A stretch of DNA of 64,000 nucleotides from an uncultured Muribaculaceae bacterium (lineage in GTDB: Bacteria; Bacteroidota; Bacteroidia; Bacteroidales; Muribaculaceae): the NCBI GenBank assembly GCA_947632485.1, contig CANRPJ010000003.1, positions 62,001 through 126,000 on the forward strand, given 5' to 3'. The notes beneath the pieces were generated by a model. It saw nothing but the letters and a program-made list of their open reading frames with translations. It did not search any database and was not told where the DNA came from. Positions within the stretch are counted from its first letter, which is position 1; each line of letters begins with the position of its first letter. The position numbers and the translations under genes were made by a program. Positions 9,122 through 17,037 of this stretch are shown here, in pieces.

Positions 9122-9312
9122 CTATTCTCCGTAAGATGGCCCATAAGAACACATCCACGCACACACCATACACGAATCTTTACATTGATTTACGCAACCA
9201 TCAGTTCCTGAAGTTGTACATGGTTTTTGTCACCTCCTATGACACTCAGCATTTCTCCACCAAGAAGGAGATCCTGCATGCCCTCAAACATTGTTTTGAG
9301 CTCTTTTTTCAT
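9122..9312 (-). pseudogene. CXXX-repeat RiPP precursor B, frameshifted after the GG motif
   Basis: The ATG at 9312 opens a leader of 27 residues (MKKELKTMFEGMQDLL... VIGG) that matches precursor C position by position. In the printed frame it runs into 13 unrelated residues and stops at 9190. If one A is added to the A5 run (9224-9228 on the plus strand as T5), translation continues GGDKKPC... and gives a cysteine core CVNQCKDSCMVCAWMC, ending at a TAG at 9122 (63 residues). GGDKKPC then aligns with GGDTKPC of precursor C. So either the gene is broken by a single-base deletion, the tract is phase-variable, or the assembly has a homopolymer error. The restored core has one CXXC step in place of CXXXC. 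Confidence 0.85.
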
Positions 9313-9326
9313 AGTTAATATTATTA

Positions 9327-9587
9327 TTAGTTATAGCTTGTTGCTGAACTTAACGAGCACCCCTTTTTACAGGAAAGCTCACACTTTTTATTCTTCGTAG
9401 ACCCAGATGCCACTGATTGGGCGCAACCTTGGCTACAACCCTTAAGGCAGCTGAGTTCACAATTCTTATTGGCACCGCATGCCTCACCATCATGCGCTCC
9501 TCCATATACAGCCAACATTTCGGCTCCAAGAAGCTCCTCTTGGGTCTCCTCAAATGACCTCTTCAGGTTTTCTAAACTCTTACACAT
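9327..9587 (-). CDS. CXXX-repeat RiPP precursor peptide A
   Basis: 86 residues. The leader (residues 1-30, ending LAVYGG) is related to, but more diverged than, the leaders of the two precursors downstream. The core has two CXXX blocks: CELSCLKGCSQGC (Cys43, 47, 51, 55) and CELSCKKGCSLS (Cys69, 73, 77), the second looking like an internal duplicate of the first, plus an isolated Cys37. Small residues, Ser, Gly and Lys fill the spacers. It is the first gene after a TAnnTTTG promoter and 14 bp upstream of precursor B. It is probably a substrate of the radical SAM enzyme encoded at 7291-8736. The crosslink type (thioether or other) is not predictable here. Confidence 0.87.
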   Translation of the reverse strand: MCKSLENLKRSFEETQEELLGAEMLAVYGGAHDGEACGANKNCELSCLKGCSQGCAQSVASGSTKNKKCELSCKKGCSLSSATSYN

Positions 9588-9619
9588 AAGCTATAGCCTT
9601 TTAGAGATTTTATCTGCCA

Positions 9620-9651
9620 CAAAGTTAATACAATTTTTTCAAATAAGCAAT
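9620..9651 (-). promoter_or_regulatory. TAnnTTTG promoter of the peptide cluster
   Basis: The minus strand has TAACTTTG (9620-9627), a perfect Bacteroidetes -7 box, with ATTG 20 bases upstream as a -33 element. The start codon of precursor A follows 33 bp downstream. The rest of the gap up to 9726 is AT-rich with no further feature seen. Confidence 0.7.
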
Positions 9652-9726
9652 ATCTTTGATAAAATTTAACACAAAAAAAGTTCCTTTTTATGCTAAAACA
9701 CGAAAAATCAAGGCTTTGAAAACACC

Positions 9727-12102
9727 TTAGTTTTCATTTAGCGCTTCGGTGGGGTTGGCGTTGGCAGCGCGCCAGGCTCTCCAGACCACGCAGGTGATTA
9801 TCACCAGATAGACGGCGATGACGCAGAGGAGCGACACAAGGACGCTCGGATCCACATGGCTCTTATAGTTGGCGAGCCAGGCTGACGAGGCCCACCAGGC
9901 GAGGAGGGCGCCGACAACCAGGGCCGGCAGCGCAATGGGGGTGACTCCCTTGACAAGCATCCGGAGCACGCTGCCGACCGTGGCACCGTTGACCTTTCGG
10001 ATAGCTATCTCGCGGCGGCGGGAGTTGACCTCGTCGGTTACATAGCCTAAGAGACCTGAGAGGGCTATCACAAGCACGATGAAGCCGCAAGCCATAACGG
10101 AATCGCGGAGCAGCTTATCATGCTCATACTGAGAGAGGACGATATTCTTGACCGGCTCAGCCAGAAGGGGCTTGTCGGGCACGACCGAGGCCATCACGCG
10201 ATTGACTTCGCCGAGAGCATCTTGGGCACCCTCGCGGAGCTTGACGACAATATGAGATGGCTGGTAATAAGACCTGCTAGCAGGAATATCGAAAAACACC
10301 ATTGCCGGCTTCTCAAAAGTGCCTATTGAACCAGGCTTAATATCTTCGAAAATTCCAATGATCCGGAAAATATCTTCTGAATTTTCAGAATGCTCACCGG
10401 TCAACACAGCCTGACCTACCATACTTCCCTGAAATTCGCCGGCTTCCTTCAACCAGTCGGCAAGCGAGCGACTCACCATAATTGTTCTGCCCTTATCTTC
10501 ATTGGGATTAAAAGAGCGACCCTCAAGCACATCGATACCCATTACATCGAAATAATCCTCATCAACAAAATAGAGGTCATTTACATTTATCTTTGATGTC
10601 TCTTCCTTATCGGGCAACCATACATAATTGCCGCTGGCACCGTTGTAGGGCAAATCAGAAGATAGAGTGGCATTCTCTACCGCGGGAATCTGTTTCAGGG
10701 CGGCAAGCGCTGCGCGCCGCTGTTCGGGAGTCCATTTATAGAGCGAGGAGTAGACGCGGTTATCCAACTCATAGCCACGGGGTTCGTTGATCATATAATC
10801 ATACTGGCGGGAGAGATCGGCGATTACGATAACCGAGAAAGCTGTAGCAGCGAACTCGGCGAAGAGGAGGCAGGATTTCCACCGGCGGCGCGACTGCCTC
10901 ACGCTCCGGAACGCGGCTGCGACAGGAACGCGGATAAAGAACCAGGAGGGCACCACGACGATGAGCAGGAATACGGCGAGCACCACGAGCAGGAGAATCC
11001 ACATCACCTCGGGGCAGAAGAGCGCCTTATAGCTCACCGACAGCATAGCCTCCACCGGTTTCCTGAGAATGAGGAGGAGACCGATTCCGATAGCGAGGGC
11101 TACAAAGAGATTGGTGAGGCTCTCGGAGGCCACGATCCTTGCGATGCCCCAGGCGGAGGAGCCGTAGCATTTCCTCACGGCGATCTCCCTGGTGCGGTTA
11201 ATCAGGGTGGAGATCACGATGAGGATATAGTTGAGGGTGGTGATGAGCAGAAGCAGGGCGGCGAGAAAGGTGAGCATCTTGCACAGATTGCGCACCGAGG
11301 GATCAGCATTGTGGCGGTCGCGCAGAGGCACGAGCTCATACCACTGGTCGAAACCGTATTTCTCCATCACTTCTTTCGGTACATGCCTGTAAAGCTCCTG
11401 GCGCATGAGCGGATCGACCTCGGCGGGCGTAGCTCCCGGGCGCAGCTTCAGGTAGGCGCGGTAGCGGTCGTTGCCACTCCAGTTGTTGAGGGACCACTCT
11501 CCCATCAGGCTGATGCAGCCGAAAGCCTCGGCGCTGACGGTGGTATTCTCCGGGAAATCCTCGTAGACGCCGCGCACGGTGAATTTGGTCTGCGAGTCAT
11601 TTTCGGGCCAGATGGTCTTGCCGATAGCCTCCTGCACTCCCCCGAGCTTCTCTGCCACCTTGCGGGAGACCATGATCTCATTGGGGTTGGAGAGAATCTG
11701 CTTCGGATTGCCGGAAATGATTCCGACATCGAATACGTCGAGGAAATTGGGATCGGCGAGGCTCATGGAGAAAGTGTAGGTATTGCCGGCGGCGTCCTTG
11801 AAATCCTGGAACCAATAATAGGGAACCTCACGCGTAGAGGTCTCAATCTGAGCGATCGCGGCCTCCATGGCAGGCGCCACTCCTCCGCTCACCTGCGGGA
11901 AGGGCGTATTATCCTCGTTGGGACGCACGATGCAGGTGGTGACGGAATAGACGCGGTCGCTATCGGTGAAGCTGAGGTCGAAGCTCTGCTCGAAATGCAC
12001 CTTGGCGATCAGCACCAGGGCGGCGGTGAGGCCAAACGCGAGGCAAAGGATCTTAACCACATTGCTTCGGCCGCGGCCGAAAATACTTTTAATTGCACTC
12101 AT
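9727..12102 (-). CDS. FtsX/MacB-type ABC transporter permease of the tolC-hlyD operon
   Basis: 791 residues with N-terminal membrane segment (about 15-33), periplasmic domain, central membrane block (about 270-395), second anchor (about 410-430), second periplasmic domain and three C-terminal helices ending NPTEALNEN. It is the third gene of a tolC-hlyD-permease operon, so the complex would span both membranes in the MacAB-TolC manner. No MacB-type ATPase domain is fused or adjacent, so the ATPase must be encoded elsewhere. It lies directly upstream of the CXXX-peptide genes and may export their product, but that link is only by proximity. Confidence 0.9.
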   Translation of the reverse strand: MSAIKSIFGRGRSNVVKILCLAFGLTAALVLIAKVHFEQSFDLSFTDSDRVYSVTTCIVRPNEDNTPFPQVSGGVAPAMEAAIAQIETSTREVPYYWFQDFKDAAGNTYTFSMSLADPNFLDVFDVGIISGNPKQILSNPNEIMVSRKVAEKLGGVQEAIGKTIWPENDSQTKFTVRGVYEDFPENTTVSAEAFGCISLMGEWSLNNWSGNDRYRAYLKLRPGATPAEVDPLMRQELYRHVPKEVMEKYGFDQWYELVPLRDRHNADPSVRNLCKMLTFLAALLLLITTLNYILIVISTLINRTREIAVRKCYGSSAWGIARIVASESLTNLFVALAIGIGLLLILRKPVEAMLSVSYKALFCPEVMWILLLVVLAVFLLIVVVPSWFFIRVPVAAAFRSVRQSRRRWKSCLLFAEFAATAFSVIVIADLSRQYDYMINEPRGYELDNRVYSSLYKWTPEQRRAALAALKQIPAVENATLSSDLPYNGASGNYVWLPDKEETSKINVNDLYFVDEDYFDVMGIDVLEGRSFNPNEDKGRTIMVSRSLADWLKEAGEFQGSMVGQAVLTGEHSENSEDIFRIIGIFEDIKPGSIGTFEKPAMVFFDIPASRSYYQPSHIVVKLREGAQDALGEVNRVMASVVPDKPLLAEPVKNIVLSQYEHDKLLRDSVMACGFIVLVIALSGLLGYVTDEVNSRRREIAIRKVNGATVGSVLRMLVKGVTPIALPALVVGALLAWWASSAWLANYKSHVDPSVLVSLLCVIAVYLVIITCVVWRAWRAANANPTEALNEN

Positions 12103-12128
12103 CTCTGACTTTGTTTGTATTAGCTAAT

Positions 12129-13388
12129 TCACTCTATCTTCAGCACTTTGGCGTCGCCGTAGGCCTCATAGCCGTTGACGATCACGCGCTCTCCCGGCTC
12201 GAGGCCTTCGAGCACCTCATAGTACTGTGGGTTCTGGCGTCCGAGGCGGATGCTCCGGCGATATGCCTTCTTGCCGTCTTTATCGAGCACGAAGATCCAT
12301 TTTCCTCCTGTGGCGGAGAAGAAGGTGCCCTTGGGAATGAGTATTCCCTGGGTGGGCTGGCCGAGCTGCAGGTTGAGATAGTAGGTCTGGCCGGTGCGGA
12401 TATTGTCGGGTCGGGGCCCGGAGAAGACGAGGTCGGCGCGGAACTTACCATCGCGCACCTCGGGGTAGACCTTGCGGACGCGCATGTTGAAGACCTTGCC
12501 GTTGCGGTCGCAGGTGGCGTCGAGACCGGTGGTGACGCGGTCTATGTAGTGCTCGTCGATATTGGTGGTTACCTTATAGTTGGTGAGGTCGTTGACCTGT
12601 CCGATCTTCTGGCCGGCGGCGATGTTCTCTCCGAGCTCCACGTCGAGCAGACCGAGCTCGCTACTGATGGGGCTGACCACGTCGAGCTCATCTTTACGCT
12701 GGCGCACGAGCACCACATTGCGCTGCATGTTGGCGAGGTTATCTTCCATCTGGTCGACCTGCGAGAGGCGGAAGATTGAATCCTTGTGGAGGCGCTGGGT
12801 GATGAGGCGCTGGCGGCGGAGGGCGAGCTCATAGTCTTCCTTTGCCTGGATAAACTCCTCGCGGGCAATGAGCTTCTCATTGTAGAGGCGCTGCATCTGC
12901 TCGTAGGAGCGCTTCTTGCGCACGGTCTCGAGATCGAGCTGCGCGAGCTCGGTGCGGTTGTTGAGGAGGTCCTGCTCCATGGAGATCTGGGTGTTGCGGA
13001 GAATGTTCTGCTTCTCTGCGAGCTCCGATTCGGCATTGAGGATCTGGAGGTCGAGGTTGGCGTTGCGCAGGCGCACGAGCACTTCGCCCTTCTTCACAGT
13101 GGCTCCCTCTTCGACCACTTTCTCAACCACGATTCCTCCCTCCTGCGGGCTGATCTGCACGACCGAAATGGGCTGCACGCGGCCATCGAGGCGCACGAAA
13201 TCGTCGAACTGGCCTTTCTTAACCGGGGCGATAGTAAGCCCTTTCTGCTCTACTTTCAGCGTCTTCGAGAGGTCGCTGGTCACGAGCCAAACAATCAGCG
13301 CCGCCAGCAGCACTCCGCCGCCAATATAAAGCCAGTGGCGCGGCTTCAGCGCCTTGATTCCCTTGCCTTTCTCTATTTTGATGTCCAT
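12129..13388 (-). CDS. HlyD/MacA-family periplasmic adaptor protein
   Basis: 419 residues. One N-terminal membrane segment (about 21-40), a lipoyl/biotinyl-like half (about 60-110), a long coiled-coil hairpin (about 110-235, Leu/Gln/Arg-rich heptads), the second lipoyl half, and beta-barrel and membrane-proximal domains (GQTYYLNLQLGQPTQGILIP, GERVIVNGYEAYGDAKVLKIE). Such adaptors join an inner-membrane transporter to TolC in the periplasm. The start overlaps the end of the tolC gene by 16 bp, and the permease gene begins 26 bp after its stop, so the three form one operon. Confidence 0.92.
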   Translation of the reverse strand: MDIKIEKGKGIKALKPRHWLYIGGGVLLAALIVWLVTSDLSKTLKVEQKGLTIAPVKKGQFDDFVRLDGRVQPISVVQISPQEGGIVVEKVVEEGATVKKGEVLVRLRNANLDLQILNAESELAEKQNILRNTQISMEQDLLNNRTELAQLDLETVRKKRSYEQMQRLYNEKLIAREEFIQAKEDYELALRRQRLITQRLHKDSIFRLSQVDQMEDNLANMQRNVVLVRQRKDELDVVSPISSELGLLDVELGENIAAGQKIGQVNDLTNYKVTTNIDEHYIDRVTTGLDATCDRNGKVFNMRVRKVYPEVRDGKFRADLVFSGPRPDNIRTGQTYYLNLQLGQPTQGILIPKGTFFSATGGKWIFVLDKDGKKAYRRSIRLGRQNPQYYEVLEGLEPGERVIVNGYEAYGDAKVLKIE

Positions 13389-14704
13389 AGTGGTTCTCCT
13401 TTATAGTAGTTTACGAGTTTAGTTTTCAATGTGTAGAGCATCTGCCGCTGCAGGAGCGAGAGGCGCGATTCGTAGTAGGTGTTGGCCGTAAGCTGAAGGT
13501 CGATGAGCGAGAGCAGCCCCTCTTCGTATTTGCGGAGATTCAGGTCGTAGGCCTCCTTGTCGGCCTCCGTTTTCGCCTCCAGCGAGAGCACTTCGCGTGC
13601 ATAGCCGTCGCGATCCATCACCGCCTGAGCCACATCATCGTGGAGCTTACGCAGCGTCTCCTCGCGCTCCACGCGGGCTGCGGCGAGCCGGTTTTTCGCT
13701 TTCTTCAGGCCTCCGATGCGGCTGAGATTGCTGAAAAGAGGAATCGAAAGGGTGGCGGAGAGGTATTCGCCCCGGTTGTTGCGGAACTGCTCGCCGAAGG
13801 TCGAGGCCCTGTAATCGCCTGTAAGAATGTTGTAATAAGAGGTCGAGATACCTCCGCTTAGCGAAAGGGTGGGCATCAGGCCCCCCTTCTGTATCTTCAC
13901 CTGCATCTCCGCTGATTTCACCCCGAGGCGGGCATCGACGGCAACAGGATTGATAGCTGAGGCAACGGCATAGATATCTTCAACCGACGCGCCGGCAGAC
14001 TGCAGCGTAGGCATCGGGTTGAGGGTATCGAGCGGCAGCGCCTCGTCGAGCGGGTAGTTCATGGCGGAGCGTAAGGTGAGGAGGCTCTGATTGTAGAGGT
14101 TTTCCTGATGCAGAAGGTTGTAGGCGTCCTGAGCGTGGGTAGCCCTTGCCTGAGCCACATCGGGCGCCCCCTTTAGCCCCAGCTCCTCCTGGCGCTCGGT
14201 GAGCTTAAGCATGGCGGCGCTCTGAGCCGACTTCTCGCGAGCGAGCGAGATCGACCCGTGGTAGTAGACGGCATCGACGAAAGCCATCATTGCGGCGATG
14301 GCCCTGTCTTCGCGCGCGAGCTCCAGCTTTGAGGCACTCTGCTCGCGTAGCACCCTGGCCTGGCGCCAGCGGTTGTAGGTCTGGCCGCCGTCGAAGAGCA
14401 TCATCGAGGCGTAGATGCCGTAGCCATTGTTTAAAGTCGTCACGTTGTTGTAGGTGTTAGTTTCGGGATCAATGTTTCGTCCCCAGCTGAACTGTCCGCC
14501 CACCTGCGCCTGAGCCGACGGGAAGAAGTCGGCAAGCGCCTGCGCCTGGTCAGTCTTAGCGGAAAGGAGATCCCATCTGGCTTTCTCCACGGAGGCGGCA
14601 TGCTCTACGGCGTAGGCGATGCATCGGTCCATATCCCACGCTTCCTGCGCTGCGGCGGGGAGCGCCATGGAGAGGCAAAGTATTGGAATAAATCTTTTCA
14701 TCAT
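13373..14704 (-). CDS. TolC-family outer-membrane efflux protein
   Basis: 443 residues, signal peptide MMKRFIPILCLSMALPAAAQ, followed by the two-fold repeated alpha-helical OEP domains typical of TolC (long Ala/Glu/Arg-rich helices; GQFSWGRNIDPETNTYNN and LSGGISTSYYN are strand segments of the barrel). It forms the outer-membrane channel for the HlyD-type adaptor and FtsX-type permease encoded just downstream. The gene is preceded by a sigma54-like promoter. A remnant of a second copy of its first 20 or so codons is preserved at 4868. Confidence 0.92.
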   Translation of the reverse strand: MMKRFIPILCLSMALPAAAQEAWDMDRCIAYAVEHAASVEKARWDLLSAKTDQAQALADFFPSAQAQVGGQFSWGRNIDPETNTYNNVTTLNNGYGIYASMMLFDGGQTYNRWRQARVLREQSASKLELAREDRAIAAMMAFVDAVYYHGSISLAREKSAQSAAMLKLTERQEELGLKGAPDVAQARATHAQDAYNLLHQENLYNQSLLTLRSAMNYPLDEALPLDTLNPMPTLQSAGASVEDIYAVASAINPVAVDARLGVKSAEMQVKIQKGGLMPTLSLSGGISTSYYNILTGDYRASTFGEQFRNNRGEYLSATLSIPLFSNLSRIGGLKKAKNRLAAARVEREETLRKLHDDVAQAVMDRDGYAREVLSLEAKTEADKEAYDLNLRKYEEGLLSLIDLQLTANTYYESRLSLLQRQMLYTLKTKLVNYYKGEPLWTSK

Positions 14705-14715
14705 GCCTATAGAGA

Positions 14716-14732
14716 TACAGAAAGCGTGCCAA
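14716..14732 (-). promoter_or_regulatory. sigma54-like promoter of the tolC operon
   Basis: The minus strand reads TTGGCACGCTTTCTGTA: a strong TGGCAC -24 element with GT at -12. The tolC start follows about 12 bp downstream, which gives a very short leader. The same element lies at 4880-4896 upstream of the tandem permeases. Confidence 0.55.
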
Positions 14733-14782
14733 ACTTATAAAACCGTAATCATCAAGCATTTGACAAACGGGCGGATTTGAGT

Positions 14783-14803
14783 AGTGTAAAAAACTTTGAC
14801 ACT
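14783..14803 (-). promoter_or_regulatory. upstream dyad of the tolC promoter
   Basis: AGTGT...ACACT inverted repeat (minus strand AGTGTCAAAG...TTTACACT) about 50-70 bp upstream of the sigma54-like element. It shares TTTTTACG, GTGTCAAA and TTTAC blocks with the dyad at 4946-4968. It is a likely binding site of a shared activator. Confidence 0.45.
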
Positions 14804-14923
14804 CCAGCGTAAAAATAATTGACCCCTTGAGCTGAGACAGAAACCCGGTGAACTGCAAGTTTTGCCAAAATATTTTTTCTTATTACCTTTGAAACCATAT
14901 TAAATGCACATAAGCGATTCTTT

Positions 14924-16063
14924 ATGAAGCTTCACATATCAAATCTGGGACCAGTAAAAGATGCCGATATAAAATTTGGAGACCTGACCATATTAACCGG
15001 GCCTCAGGCAAGCGGCAAAACTTTGGTTTTACAGATCTTAAAGCTGATACTCGACAAAGACTTCATAATACAAGATCTTGAGAAATACGGGTATAATGTG
15101 CAACCTAATCAGCTACTGAATATCTTTCTTGGGGAGGGTATGGGCGAAATATGGACACCCGGGACTGGCGTTGAGTTGAATAACACCTCTTTTCTTAAAG
15201 ATGACCTTATCAATGCCTCCAATATCGCTCAGGAGAAACTATATTATATCCCGGCACAGAGAATTTTAAGCGTAGCCGACGGGCGTCCCCGAAACTTCAT
15301 GGAGTTTGACAATACGAACCCCTACACAATCCGCCACTTCAGCGAATCAATTCGCTTACTTATGCAAAACGGGCTGGGCGATAACAATATAATATTTCCG
15401 ATTACTACGCGGTTGAAACATCCCGTAATAAAGGCACTTAACAAATCGATCTTCCACGACTCAAAAATAATTCTCGAAGAGCGCGAGGGTCAGAAAAAGA
15501 TGAGAATGAAGCTTGGCGACACAAGCATTCCTTTCATGACCTGGAGTGCGGGCCAGAAGGAGTTTACGCCGTTGCTGATGGGGCTCTACTGTGTGTCGGG
15601 GCCTCCTAATAAAATTGTGAACAAAGATGGTGTAGAGTACGTGATAATTGAAGAACCAGAAATGGGTCTGCACCCCGGAGCCGTGATCTCAATTATGCTT
15701 CAGGTTTTACTTCTTATCAAAAGTGGTAAGAAAGTGATTATCTCTACCCATTCTCCTGTGCCTCTGGAATTTGCCTGGGCGTATGATTATATTCGCCAAA
15801 GCAAATTGCAAAGAAAGGAGAGGCTGATTGGAAAACTATTTGGAATTGAGGGCGAAGAGAGCACGAAGATTTTCAGAGGATTGACAGAACTTGATGTAAG
15901 GACTTACTATTTTCAGCGGCAAGAGCAAGGCGTAGTAGCGCGAAATATAACTGAGCTAAACGTAGGCGCTGATGAGGACTATATGTCGGAATGGGGAGGA
16001 CTAACATCTTTTTCCTCCGTAGCTAACGGTGTGGTGAGCCAAATAGTGACCAATGAGCAGTAA
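14924..16063 (+). CDS. AAA (OLD/AAA_21-like) ATPase
   Basis: 379 residues. Walker A is GPQASGKT (residues 26-33), an ABC-like signature is SAGQKEFTPLL (about 205), Walker B is YVIIEEPEMGLHP (about 240-252) and the switch His is in VIISTHSP (about 277). This set is typical of SMC/Rad50-like AAA_21 ATPases such as the N-terminal half of OLD nucleases. The TOPRIM nuclease domain of full-length OLD is absent, and the last 90 residues or so have no recognised motif. The downstream gene overlaps by 11 bp and encodes a possible nuclease, so the two are likely a functional pair such as an anti-phage system. The gene is more AT-rich than its ribosomal neighbours, suggesting acquisition. Confidence 0.82.
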   Translation: MKLHISNLGPVKDADIKFGDLTILTGPQASGKTLVLQILKLILDKDFIIQDLEKYGYNVQPNQLLNIFLGEGMGEIWTPGTGVELNNTSFLKDDLINASNIAQEKLYYIPAQRILSVADGRPRNFMEFDNTNPYTIRHFSESIRLLMQNGLGDNNIIFPITTRLKHPVIKALNKSIFHDSKIILEEREGQKKMRMKLGDTSIPFMTWSAGQKEFTPLLMGLYCVSGPPNKIVNKDGVEYVIIEEPEMGLHPGAVISIMLQVLLLIKSGKKVIISTHSPVPLEFAWAYDYIRQSKLQRKERLIGKLFGIEGEESTKIFRGLTELDVRTYYFQRQEQGVVARNITELNVGADEDYMSEWGGLTSFSSVANGVVSQIVTNEQ

Positions 16064-16526
16064 TGTTAAGAACCGAACAAAGGCTGCGCCATTAACTTTT
16101 AATGACGCTGTAAATAAAGTGCCTTCGCTTATCCTGAAAGATGGTTTAGGAGCGATAAAGGCCGGGTATCGCGACAAACTGCACATAAAAGAGCCTCGAA
16201 AACTATGTGGGAGCGTAGATATCGACAAAGACCTGCAGGCTTCGGAGCCTCACTCCGCAAGATGGGACTATGCGATAGGACACGGCGAAAAAGCCTATTT
16301 TATTGAATTTCACCCTGCCGACACCTCCAACGTAAAAGAGGTGATCAAGAAATTGGAATGGCTTAAAACATGGCTGAAAAGCACTGCCTCCCAACTTGAC
16401 AAATTGAAAGCAGAAAAACCATATCACTGGATTGCTTCAGGAAGAATCAATATTCTGCCCGGTTCCCGGGAGTACAGGCTGTGCGTAAGCAAAGGAATAA
16501 CTCCAAAGGAGAGCTTCCATATTTAA
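16053..16526 (+). CDS. small partner of the AAA ATPase, possible PD-(D/E)XK-like protein
   Basis: 157 residues, no confident family. Start at 16053 overlaps the ATPase gene by 11 bp, so translation is probably coupled. The stretch RWDYAIGHGEKAYFIEFHPA contains an Asp, a beta-hairpin and Glu-Phe-His; a D...ExK-like layout is common in restriction-type nucleases, with His instead of Lys here. The C-terminal half is helical and Lys-rich (KKLEWLKTWLKS), ending with a short strand-rich segment. There is no signal peptide or membrane segment. A role as effector or regulator of the ATPase is inferred only from the gene pairing. Confidence 0.65.
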   Translation: MSSNVKNRTKAAPLTFNDAVNKVPSLILKDGLGAIKAGYRDKLHIKEPRKLCGSVDIDKDLQASEPHSARWDYAIGHGEKAYFIEFHPADTSNVKEVIKKLEWLKTWLKSTASQLDKLKAEKPYHWIASGRINILPGSREYRLCVSKGITPKESFHI

Positions 16527-16557
16527 TTGAGTATTTTCCGATTTGATGGAAAAGTAT

Positions 16558-16565
16558 TAACTTTG
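16558..16565 (+). promoter_or_regulatory. TAnnTTTG promoter and structured leader of rpsO
   Basis: TAACTTTG -7 box. The 108-base leader up to the rpsO start has a stem-loop GCGCTTTTC/GAAAAGAGCGC directly after the promoter and a second GC-rich stretch around 16593-16613. An autoregulatory leader is plausible, since S15 controls its own mRNA in several bacteria, but the fold differs from those and is not proven. Confidence 0.55.
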
Positions 16566-16673
16566 CAGCGCTTTTCGACGAAAAGAGCGCATCGAGGCCG
16601 GAGATTCCCCGAGGCTGTCTCTTTTTGGGTTAAAAGCAACAGTAATTAAAAAAAATTAAAAATCTCTGACACA

Positions 16674-16949
16674 ATGCATCTTAATGCTGAACAGAAGGCC
16701 GAAATCTTCGAGAAGTACGGCCAGGGCAAAAACGACACCGGTAGCCCCGAGAGCCAGATCGCTCTTTTCTCGATCCGCATCGCTCACCTCACCGAGCATC
16801 TGAAGCAGAACCATAAGGACCACGCTACGGCCCGCGCCCTGAAAGCGCTCGTAGGCCAGCGCCGCAGCCTTCTGGATTATCTGATCCGCAAAGACATTAA
16901 CCGTTACCGCGCTATCATCGCTAAAAAAGAACTCGGCATTCGCCGCTAA
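16674..16949 (+). CDS. rpsO: 30S ribosomal protein S15
   Basis: 91 residues, full length for the family (about 89). The conserved DTGSPESQIALFSIRIAHLTEHL and HKDHATARAL...RRSLLDYL segments of the four-helix S15 fold are present. S15 is a primary binder of the 16S rRNA central domain. It is monocistronic, with its own promoter and a strong terminator. Confidence 0.98.
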   Translation: MHLNAEQKAEIFEKYGQGKNDTGSPESQIALFSIRIAHLTEHLKQNHKDHATARALKALVGQRRSLLDYLIRKDINRYRAIIAKKELGIRR

Positions 16950-16972
16950 TCAGCGCGATACAAATTTTTTGA

Positions 16973-17001
16973 AAAGACCCGCAGCAACCCTGCGGGTCTT
17001 T
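16973..17001 (+). terminator. rho-independent terminator of rpsO
   Basis: AAAGACCCGCAG / CTGCGGGTCTTT, a perfect 12-bp stem with a 5-base loop, followed by a T-rich run. It lies 23 bp after the rpsO stop. Confidence 0.9.
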
Positions 17002-17021
17002 CTACTTCTGTTTTCTTTTTG

Positions 17022-17029
17022 TAATTTTG
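17022..17029 (+). promoter_or_regulatory. TAnnTTTG promoter of the vanZ-tamB-tamL operon
   Basis: TAATTTTG, 8 bp before the ATG at 17038, so the transcript would be leaderless or nearly so. A longer reading frame from 16969 would start inside the rpsO terminator and was rejected for that reason. Confidence 0.6.
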
Positions 17030-17037
17030 CCTCTCCT

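Noticed and set aside
9220..9232. Programmed -1 frameshift in precursor B
   Set aside because: The site reads C AAA AAC in frame, which is not an X XXY YYZ slippery heptamer because the first base is C, and no stimulating hairpin was seen. An indel is simpler.
9097..9318. Plus-strand reading frame of 73 codons opposite precursor B
   Set aside because: The minus strand has a leader matching precursor C residue by residue; the plus frame has no family resemblance or promoter.
16969..17037. Upstream start for the VanZ-like gene
   Set aside because: It would lie inside the rpsO terminator hairpin and upstream of the -7 box.
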